Shown one piece after another: positions 1 through 5,660 of a stretch of DNA of 9,175 nt (position 1 is its first letter; each line of letters opens with the position of its first letter). Made by a program: the position numbers and the translations under genes. Below the pieces are notes generated by a model. It was given only the letters and a program-made list of their open reading frames with translations, ran no database searches and was not told the DNA's origin. Origin of the DNA: an uncultured Mailhella sp. (GTDB lineage: Bacteria > Desulfobacterota > Desulfovibrionia > Desulfovibrionales > Desulfovibrionaceae); NCBI GenBank assembly GCA_948482415.1, contig CAOMFZ010000087.1, positions 1-9,175 on the forward strand, written 5' to 3'.

Positions 1-84
1 TAAAGGGGTGCAGGGGAAGAAACTTTTACTAAAAGTTTTTCCCCTGCATAGAAAAGTCGTAAGATTTACCGGAAACACTCTAGA
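1..84 (+). repeat. REP/MITE-like palindromic repeat, short copy (element 1)
   Basis: This copy is the inverted counterpart of the repeat at 8943-9094. Positions 1-28 match the reverse complement of 9067-9094 at 27 of 28 bases. Positions 30-84 match the reverse complement of 8944-8997 with few changes. The roughly 68-base middle of the other copy is absent here, so the two arms meet and form a hairpin at 9-48: left arm 9-28, right arm 30-48, one bulged G at 19. The element reaches the window edge and may extend beyond it. Its inner end (80-84) overlaps the TAG stop of the permease gene. Placement at a 3' end is typical of REP-type elements. Whether it moves or only stabilises or ends transcripts cannot be decided from two copies. 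Confidence 0.8.
9..48 (-). terminator. Stem-loop downstream of the permease gene
   Basis: A near-perfect hairpin of about 19 base pairs with one bulged base lies 31 bases downstream of the permease stop on the minus strand. Its stem contains CAGGGG/CCCCTG. It has no clean U-run directly after the stem, so it is not a textbook intrinsic terminator. It could end or protect the 3' end of the operon transcript. It is part of the repeat element at 1-84. Confidence 0.3.
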
Positions 85-1543
85 AAATCAGGAAACCCAT
101 AGGAATACCCACCACGCAAACGCAGATGAAAATCACAATAACGCCGGGAACGACGTATCTGTATATTTCCTTTGCACTTATCCATTCGGAGTTGCCGAAC
201 ATCAGTGCAGACATGGGAGAGCCGGCAGGGGTAAGCATGGCAAGGGCAAGACAGAAAATCATAAGTACGGTAATCATGGCAGGATTTATGCCAATAGCCA
301 CGGCAAAGGGGTAAACAATGGAGAACATGATAGCGCCGCAAATGGCATTATTCATGAATTGGGTTGCAATCATGGTGATGACGATAACAAGGAAAATAAA
401 GACAAGGGGTGAAAGTCCATTGAAAATTAAGCTGAACTTTTCAATCAAAAATGCATTAATGCCTGTGCTTTCAGCGTTAAGTGCAGTGGTAAAGGGGAGC
501 ATGGCAGCGGTCAGGAAAATGCAGTCCCATTGTACGTCGCTTGATGCCTTTCTCAGGTTAATCATCGCCTTGTTGCCAAAGCGCAGGAAGACAAAAACAC
601 CAAGGATAAGGAAAGCAACGCCGTGTGCACCGATGCCGCGCAGTATTTTGGTCACAGCCCATGCCTTTGGCATAATGCTGGGAGCAACGAGCAGGACAAC
701 CAATAAAACCAGCATGGAAATAATGATTTTTTGCTGATAGTTAATTTGTAAATCCTTAGGGTCAAAAGAGTCTTTGGTCACGAGTTTTAATTTTTCAACA
801 TCTAATCTGAAAAGAAATTTGCCAAGGAGCACATAGCCGATAATGGAAGCAATACTGATAGGAAGGGAGAGGGAAATATAAAGGGAATATTCAAGCTGGT
901 AGCCGGCAGTATTGGCAAACATGCCGAGAACAACCATTTGCAGAACTTTCCATGGGAATAAGGCTAAACCCACTAAACTGGAATAAACAACCCCGACAAC
1001 CATGTAAGAGGAGAGCGGATCGCCTGCCTTATAGCCTAATTGGTTCAAAATACAGTATAAAATCCCCCAGCCTACAACGATGACAGGAACAGATGAGGTC
1101 ATAGCTGACATGAGAAAGACCACAAAGAAAAAGGTAAAAATAAGCAGCCAGGGTTTTCCTAAAACAAGTTTTCTGGAAATAAAGTAGGTTGCAATAAATT
1201 TGCTGACGCCGGCAGAATCCACCAGAGACGCAATAAGCAGCATGCCCCACATCAGTAAAACCGTATTATTCCCAAAACCCTCTTTCATGAGACCTGCCAA
1301 GGGGGCATAGCCTGTCAGGCTGAGGGCGATAAAACCTAAAATACTGGGCCATACCTGGTCAACAAAGGTCCAGCCAAAAAGCAGGGCCAGGAAAATTCCT
1401 AAAATCTGCATACCAAGGGGGGTAATGGGGGCAGGTGCAGGTAAGTGTCCAAAACCGAACATAATAACTATGGTAATCACAGAGTTGATATAGTATGTCA
1501 TACTCTTTTTGCGAAGAGCATCTGCATCGAGAGTCGCTTGCAT
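80..1543 (-). CDS. SLC13/DASS-type anion permease
   Basis: This gene encodes a 487-residue inner-membrane protein with about 11-12 hydrophobic segments, the usual length for the divalent anion:sodium symporter (SLC13/CitT) and wider ion-transporter superfamily. After a short charged N-terminus, the segment LGMQILGIFLALLFGW resembles the first conserved DASS region. Two hairpin-like regions, around MSAMTSSVPV and ATQFMNNAICG, lie where DASS proteins carry their paired SNT motifs. The canonical SNT triplets are replaced here, so the ion and substrate may differ from known citrate, succinate or tartrate carriers. The ATG is preceded by AGGAG five bases upstream. It is the third gene after the flavoprotein and ferredoxin genes and probably imports or exchanges their anionic substrate. 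The 105-base gap before it carries a perfect hairpin, which may set its expression level. Family assignment is firm; the substrate is unknown. Confidence 0.85.
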   Translation of the reverse strand: MQATLDADALRKKSMTYYINSVITIVIMFGFGHLPAPAPITPLGMQILGIFLALLFGWTFVDQVWPSILGFIALSLTGYAPLAGLMKEGFGNNTVLLMWGMLLIASLVDSAGVSKFIATYFISRKLVLGKPWLLIFTFFFVVFLMSAMTSSVPVIVVGWGILYCILNQLGYKAGDPLSSYMVVGVVYSSLVGLALFPWKVLQMVVLGMFANTAGYQLEYSLYISLSLPISIASIIGYVLLGKFLFRLDVEKLKLVTKDSFDPKDLQINYQQKIIISMLVLLVVLLVAPSIMPKAWAVTKILRGIGAHGVAFLILGVFVFLRFGNKAMINLRKASSDVQWDCIFLTAAMLPFTTALNAESTGINAFLIEKFSLIFNGLSPLVFIFLVIVITMIATQFMNNAICGAIMFSIVYPFAVAIGINPAMITVLMIFCLALAMLTPAGSPMSALMFGNSEWISAKEIYRYVVPGVIVIFICVCVVGIPMGFLIF

Positions 1544-1586
1544 AACATCTCCTGAGAATGGATTATTTATTGGTGTTATGGTGTTT

Positions 1587-1620
1587 TGTTCTAAAATGGA
1601 GTATTCTCCATTTTAGAACA
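1587..1620. repeat. Perfect 15-bp inverted repeat between ferredoxin and permease genes
   Basis: The arms at 1587-1601 and 1606-1620 are exact reverse complements around a four-base loop (TATT on the plus strand). In the operon transcript this forms a stable 15-bp stem-loop in the 105-base gap between genes two and three. The minus strand continues with AAACACC, not a U-run, so it is a poor intrinsic terminator. An RNA processing or stabilising element, or a dimeric repressor site, fits better. The outer bases TTTGTTCTAAA recur at 3576-3586 in the operon leader. Confidence 0.85.
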
Positions 1621-1648
1621 TTGTGCTGTGTCTTTGTTTGAAAATGCG

Positions 1649-1846
1649 CTATACCCTTGTATAGAGAGGAAATTCAAAGCTGATGGCGTCATGTTCACAA
1701 GCAATGCGGCAGCAGCCGCAGTGCCAGCATTCATTAGGGAAACGAACTTCAGGCTTGTCTTTGCCCATTTCAAGCAAATAACCGGGGCAGCGAGTTACAC
1801 ATTTACGGCATTTTTTACATTTATTTGCATCAAATACAGGAGGCAT
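1649..1846 (-). CDS. Dicluster 4Fe-4S ferredoxin, AprB-like partner of the flavoprotein
   Basis: This 65-residue protein has two complete 4Fe-4S motifs: C10, C13, C16, C20 (CxxCxxCxxxCP) and C40, C43, C46, C50, with an extra Cys at 45 in the sequence CWHCGCC. It begins MPPVFDANKC, so cluster I starts almost at once. It has no signal or membrane segment and should act in the cytoplasm. AAAGGAG sits seven bases before the ATG. The gene starts 50 bases after the stop of the flavoprotein gene on the same strand. Small ferredoxins of this kind pair with AprA-like FAD subunits, as the beta subunit does in adenylylsulfate reductase. This one is much shorter than true AprB (roughly 150 residues) and lacks its C-terminal tail. 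It is inferred to be the electron-transfer subunit of the neighbouring oxidoreductase. Confidence 0.9.
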   Translation of the reverse strand: MPPVFDANKCKKCRKCVTRCPGYLLEMGKDKPEVRFPNECWHCGCCRIACEHDAISFEFPLYTRV

Positions 1847-1896
1847 ATCTTTACTCCTTTGAGTTATTTTGTAGTTTATGAAAGTTTTCTGCGTTA

Positions 1897-3540
1897 TTAT
1901 TTTGTCCAGTCAAAGCAAGGATTTCCTGCTTTATCAAGGCTGGTGATGAGGCACTTGTTCAAGCTTGGGTCAAGATTTGGATAATCAACACGACGGTACA
2001 TGGCGCGTCCTGATTCTTTGCGCTGCATGCAGGCTTGAATGTAAATACGCACAAGTTTAAACATTTCCATGCTTTCACGAACACGCATGAGTTCACGCAG
2101 TGTCGTTGCTTCAAGTCGGGGCACATATTCTTCAATGGTTTTCATGCTCTTCAAAGCTTGCAGCATGCCTTTTTCAGATCTGCTGAAACCAAGATAATAA
2201 TCCATAACCTGACGGATAGCGTCCTCAAATTCTGTGTAGGTAACAGCTTTTTCAGATTTTGTTTCTTTGAAATGGGAGAAAATATCTGCATGCAGTGCTT
2301 CAAATTCGCTTTCCTGTACATTTGGCATATCCACAGATTTGGAGCGGACTGCAGCATGCTGACCGGCAGTCCAGCCAATGCCCATGCAGCAGGAGAATGT
2401 AGCGAGTAAGCTTGCGGCATAAAGGTTTTTAATCGGGGTTTCCTGTTCGTCATCGCACTTCACAACGCCGGCAATCATGCGTTCGCCGATTTCGACTTCC
2501 AAAGGTTCTTTGGTGAAATCAATATTGCGGGCTTTGCAGTAATCCAGATAGGTTTCCTTATCGCCTGGCATAAGGTCATACTGTAAATGGCGTGCGTCTT
2601 CCGGGTCAAAGTGACGCATATCCATATAGAAGGGGCCTTTGCCTTCAATGGATTCCTGGAATGTGCCCATAAGCTGGTCACGGCGTTTGCAGTTTTCCCA
2701 GTGTTCAGGATCGTATTTGCCCATAAAGCGTTCGCCAAGGGAATTGAGTTCATGACCGCCCATATTGTTGATACCGTTCATGCCCGGTGCACCGTAACCT
2801 TTTGGCAGGAGAGTTGCCTTGTCACCGATATCAAGATTGAGGACAGCAGCCCCGGCTTCCAAAGATAAAACAAACTGGCTGCCGGTGATATACGGAGAAT
2901 ACCAGCAGTTGAAAGGTTTGCGGGTTGAGTTGACAGAAAGACGCTGGGCTGAAAAACCAAAAGCAAGAACAGCCGTTTTGCAGCGAATAACAATAAAATC
3001 ACCGTTCAGTACGTTGAAACCGACACAGCCGGCAATGCGGTCGCCGTCTTTCAATAATTTGGTGACAAAACAGTTATTGACAATTTTGACGCCCAGTTTC
3101 TTGATATAGCCTGCAATTTTAGGTTTTACGGTATAACCTTTATTAATATGTATCCACCAGGGACCGGGCTGACCAAAACCGGCAGAACGCACATAGGTTC
3201 CGTCAGGATTGCGTTTGAGCTCAATGCCTGATTCTTCAAGCACTTCGAGACAGGGGCGCATGGCTTTATAGAGGTTATGGGCAATATTGTCAGTAATGCC
3301 GGAAGTCGGGGTTACATAATATTTGCGCATATCTTCGTAGGTATCGTGTTCGGCTTCATTGAGAACAGCCATAAAGTGGTCGTTGCCGCCGCCAATATTG
3401 CCGGAACTTTCCAGTACGCCTTTATCGACAAGCAAAACATCAACGCCTTCTCTCTTGGCTGCAATGGCAGCGCCGCAGCCGGAAATACCGGAACCAAGAA
3501 TAAGCACGTCGGTTTCATAGGTTTTCATTGAGAAATTCAT
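1897..3540 (-). CDS. FAD-dependent oxidoreductase, AprA/fumarate reductase flavoprotein family
   Basis: This 547-residue cytoplasmic flavoprotein opens with a Rossmann FAD motif GSGISG (16-21) and an acidic residue ending strand two (D39). ERFMGKYDP (about 270-278) and RRD (286-288) match the helix that carries the catalytic arginine in the SdhA/FrdA/AprA family. NLYAAS (372-377) and GIGWTAGQHAAV (387-398) are the second FAD-contact region. The C-terminal cap has RKESG...RRVDYPNLD (about 507-524), the usual arginine-rich tail. The HPTG substrate motif of fumarate/succinate enzymes and the histidine for covalent FAD are not seen, so FAD is probably non-covalent and the substrate is not a standard C4-dicarboxylate. 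The start was chosen at ATG 3540 because AGGAGG lies five bases upstream; the in-frame TTG at 3543 is only two bases from it. It is first in an operon with the ferredoxin and permease, behind a sigma-54 promoter. The family is sure; the reaction is unknown. Confidence 0.88.
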   Translation of the reverse strand: MNFSMKTYETDVLILGSGISGCGAAIAAKREGVDVLLVDKGVLESSGNIGGGNDHFMAVLNEAEHDTYEDMRKYYVTPTSGITDNIAHNLYKAMRPCLEVLEESGIELKRNPDGTYVRSAGFGQPGPWWIHINKGYTVKPKIAGYIKKLGVKIVNNCFVTKLLKDGDRIAGCVGFNVLNGDFIVIRCKTAVLAFGFSAQRLSVNSTRKPFNCWYSPYITGSQFVLSLEAGAAVLNLDIGDKATLLPKGYGAPGMNGINNMGGHELNSLGERFMGKYDPEHWENCKRRDQLMGTFQESIEGKGPFYMDMRHFDPEDARHLQYDLMPGDKETYLDYCKARNIDFTKEPLEVEIGERMIAGVVKCDDEQETPIKNLYAASLLATFSCCMGIGWTAGQHAAVRSKSVDMPNVQESEFEALHADIFSHFKETKSEKAVTYTEFEDAIRQVMDYYLGFSRSEKGMLQALKSMKTIEEYVPRLEATTLRELMRVRESMEMFKLVRIYIQACMQRKESGRAMYRRVDYPNLDPSLNKCLITSLDKAGNPCFDWTK

Positions 3541-3545
3541 CAAAA

Positions 3546-3551
3546 CCTCCT
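3546..3551 (-). promoter_or_regulatory. Strong Shine-Dalgarno site of the flavoprotein gene
   Basis: The minus strand reads AAAGGAGG here. The spacing is five bases to ATG 3540 but only two to the in-frame TTG at 3543, which favours the ATG start. Confidence 0.8.
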
Positions 3552-3575
3552 TTGAAAAAATCCTTATTTGTGAAA

Positions 3576-3586
3576 TTTGTTCTAAA
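3576..3586. repeat. Leader copy of the TTTGTTCTAAA motif
   Basis: This 11-base string is identical to 1585-1595, which forms the outer part of the 15-bp inverted repeat before the permease gene. Here it falls in the predicted 5' untranslated leader, about 13-23 bases after the inferred transcription start. It occurs without its palindromic partner. A shared protein or RNA contact site is possible, but chance in AT-rich DNA is not excluded. Confidence 0.35.
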
Positions 3587-3609
3587 GTTGTTTTTATATT
3601 TTCTTATTT

Positions 3610-3625
3610 TGCAAGGATAAGACCA
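3610..3625 (-). promoter_or_regulatory. Sigma-54 (-24/-12) promoter of the flavoprotein-ferredoxin-permease operon
   Basis: The minus strand reads TGGTCTTATCCTTGCA. This has the invariant GG (3624-3623) and GC (3612-3611) exactly ten bases apart, and a full TTGCA -12 element. The -24 element TGGTCTT departs from consensus TGGCACG after its GG. Transcription should start near 3599, leaving about 59 bases of leader before ATG 3540. A sigma-54 activator gene starts just beyond on the opposite strand, and palindromic enhancer-like sites lie at the expected distance upstream, which strengthens the call. Confidence 0.75.
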
Positions 3626-3688
3626 CTTGTGAAAAATATTGTTAATTTAGTATGTTATTGAAATGATAAAAAACAATAAAAGGAAAGA

Positions 3689-3702
3689 TGACATTTGTGT
3701 CA
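3689..3702. promoter_or_regulatory. Putative activator binding site 1 (UAS)
   Basis: The perfect palindrome TGACA-TTTG-TGTCA is centred about 97 bases upstream of the predicted sigma-54 start. It has the same half-sites and four-base spacer as the sites at 3770 and 3789. Fis-type HTH dimers bind such short dyads, so the divergent PAS-AAA+ regulator is the natural candidate. Confidence 0.6.
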
Positions 3703-3769
3703 CTATGAGAATAAAATATACTGTAATAAAATAAGTATGTTATACATATCAGTCATTGAAACTGTATAT

Positions 3770-3783
3770 TGACAAACTTGTCA
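3770..3783. promoter_or_regulatory. Putative activator binding site 2 (UAS)
   Basis: TGACA-AACT-TGTCA extends to six-base arms (TGACAA/TTGTCA) and is centred about 178 bases upstream of the predicted operon start. It lies 62 bases before the regulator ATG, so it could also serve autoregulation. Confidence 0.6.
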
Positions 3784-3788
3784 GTATA

Positions 3789-3802
3789 TGTCATTGTTGT
3801 CA
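3789..3802. promoter_or_regulatory. Putative activator binding site 3 (UAS), one mismatch
   Basis: TGTCA-TTGT-TGTCA keeps the right half-site and spacing of sites 1 and 2, with one mismatch in the left half. Its centre is 19 bases, about two helical turns, from site 2, which suggests side-by-side dimers. It lies just upstream of a TATAAA at 3811-3816 that may be the -10 box of the regulator gene, so occupancy might repress that gene. Confidence 0.5.
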
Positions 3803-3845
3803 TTACTTGTTATAAAAATACTTTAGCTGTTTTTGTGGAGCAACT

Positions 3846-5594
3846 ATGTTTTCAGCGCAGTTTTTTTCTTCTTTCAGCCAACATTTTCCTGCTTTTGCGG
3901 TCAATACGAAAAAAGAGGTTATCTGGTGGAATAAAGCCAATGAAGAATTAACAGGAGTCAGTGAAAAAGAAATTTTGCACACAACAAAGTATTGGGAGGC
4001 TTTTTTTCAATCAAAAAAGCCGCTGCCTCTTGATGTCCTTCTTTCAAATAAGCCAGAGAAAGGTGACCAGTTCCAAAGCCTGAATTTTGCCGGGGACAGC
4101 TGTTACGGCTTTTTCAAGATTGAGAAATCGTTACAGGATAAAAGTTTATTATGGGTAACTGCCGGCAGAATTTTTGATGAAGAGCAGAATCTTGCCGGGG
4201 CGGTGATGTCGTTTCAGCCGATTTTTTTACGGCATTTGTATTGGAACAGTCCTTTGCTTATGGAAGTGATTACGCGTTTTCCTTTTCCCATTGCCATTGT
4301 GCTCAATGGAAAGATTACGATTGCCAATATTCTTTATGCACAGTTATTGGGGTATAGTTCCACAAAAGAAATAGCAGGCAGGCCGATAAAAGATTTTCTT
4401 TTTGGTTCAGACCGGACCTTGTATGACGAAATGAAGAAAAATAATTATAGCAGTATGGAAACAGGCAGGGAATATAAGTGGAAATTCACTGTCCGCAATG
4501 AAATTCGCTATGTCACGGAAATTCCTACTATTTTCAGAAAAGATGATGATGTGGTTTTTGTCAGTACTTTTATTGACAAGACCGAAGAAATTCAAAAAGC
4601 AAAGCAATTAACAGAAGAAAAAGAAAGGCTGCTTGCTGTCAATCGGGATTTATTGAAACAGCTGCAAGGCAAACAAGGCTTTTTTGTCAGTGAATCGGAA
4701 ATAATGAAAAATGTCATGGAAAAGGCTCTGCGGCTGGCAAAAAGTGACATCAATATGATGCTGCTGGGAGAAACAGGCACAGGCAAAACCCTTATGGCAA
4801 AAATTATCCATGAAGCAGGGGCAAGGCGGGACAAACCGTTTATTGCAGTCAACTGTGCCGCGATTCCTGAAACGCTCATGGAAAGCGCATTTTTTGGGCA
4901 TGTCAAAGGTGCTTTTACCAATGCTCATTCTGCCAGCCAGGGCTTTTTGGAAGCCGCTCACGGGGGAACGCTTTTTCTGGACGAAGTGGCAGAACTTTCG
5001 CCGGCTATGCAGGCAAAACTCTTGCATGCTGTTGAAAATAAGTATTTTACGCCCCTTGGAAGCACGGTGCAAAAGGCATGTGATATCCGTATAATCAGTG
5101 CAACGCACAGAAATTTAAATCAAATGCTGCGGGAAAAGAAATTGCGTGAGGACTTTTTTTATCGAATTTGTGTCGTGGATTTATATTTACCCGCCCTTCG
5201 GGAGAGAAAAGAGGATATACCTTTGCTCATTGACTTTTTCCTCAATCGTTTCAGCGGAATAGATACACCGCAAACCTTGCCGAAAGATATTATGCAGCAG
5301 CTTGTCAATGCCCCATGGACAGGAAATATCAGGGAACTGCAAAATGCCATACTCCGCTTTATTGCCACGGGAGAACTGTTTGAAACAGAGCCAAAGCAGG
5401 AGCATGCGAAAAAAGAAAATTCAGATTTTGCAGATGAAAGACTTTTTGATATGGAGTTTTGCAAGGCAGAAGCTGAAAAACGCTGTCTTGCGCATGCACT
5501 GGCAGCAGCAAAAGGCAACAAAACCCATGCGGCTGAGCTGCTCAGTATGAATCTTAGAACCTTTCACCGCTATTGTGCAAAGTACAATATATAA
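3846..5594 (+). CDS. PAS-domain sigma-54-dependent transcriptional activator (Fis-type HTH)
   Basis: This 582-residue activator has two PAS-like sensor regions at about 10-125 and 143-246. A short coiled coil (about 247-276) links them to an AAA+ domain at about 279-510. The Walker A GETGTGKT is at 308-315 and the Walker B LFLDE at 376-380. WTGNIREL at 491-498 is the usual end of the AAA+ region. A Fis-type HTH fills about 540-582 (NKTHAAELLSMNLRTFHRY). The sigma-54 contact loop reads GAFTNA (355-360) instead of GAFTGA, and the usual ESELFGH before it reads ESAFFGH. There is no receiver domain, so it should respond to a ligand or redox cofactor bound by PAS rather than to a kinase. GGAG lies five bases before the ATG. 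It diverges from the flavoprotein operon, whose leader carries a sigma-54 promoter and three dyads, so that operon is its likely target. The signal is unknown. Confidence 0.93.
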   Translation: MFSAQFFSSFSQHFPAFAVNTKKEVIWWNKANEELTGVSEKEILHTTKYWEAFFQSKKPLPLDVLLSNKPEKGDQFQSLNFAGDSCYGFFKIEKSLQDKSLLWVTAGRIFDEEQNLAGAVMSFQPIFLRHLYWNSPLLMEVITRFPFPIAIVLNGKITIANILYAQLLGYSSTKEIAGRPIKDFLFGSDRTLYDEMKKNNYSSMETGREYKWKFTVRNEIRYVTEIPTIFRKDDDVVFVSTFIDKTEEIQKAKQLTEEKERLLAVNRDLLKQLQGKQGFFVSESEIMKNVMEKALRLAKSDINMMLLGETGTGKTLMAKIIHEAGARRDKPFIAVNCAAIPETLMESAFFGHVKGAFTNAHSASQGFLEAAHGGTLFLDEVAELSPAMQAKLLHAVENKYFTPLGSTVQKACDIRIISATHRNLNQMLREKKLREDFFYRICVVDLYLPALRERKEDIPLLIDFFLNRFSGIDTPQTLPKDIMQQLVNAPWTGNIRELQNAILRFIATGELFETEPKQEHAKKENSDFADERLFDMEFCKAEAEKRCLAHALAAAKGNKTHAAELLSMNLRTFHRYCAKYNI

Positions 5595-5630
5595 TCTGCA
5601 AAAAATTGCTGCTGTACAATTTGGGGCAGA
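5595..5630. terminator. Possible shared terminator between convergent genes
   Basis: An imperfect hairpin sits in the 66-base gap between the activator stop and the convergent cyclase stop. Outer arms TCTGC (5595-5599) and GCAGA (5626-5630) enclose inner arms AAATTG (5603-5608) and CAATTT (5617-5622), with an internal loop between. CTTTT follows on the plus strand and TTATATATTG on the minus strand. It could act in both directions, but the stem is weak. Confidence 0.35.
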
Positions 5631-5660
5631 CTTTTAATGTTATATTGGGGGATTATATTC

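Noticed and set aside
8..412. A 134-codon plus-strand open frame
   Set aside because: It runs through the repeat and antisense to the permease gene, with low-complexity His/Asn-rich translation and no domain pattern.
4650..5108. A 152-codon minus-strand open frame
   Set aside because: It lies antisense to the AAA+ domain of the activator gene, which is clearly coding on the plus strand.
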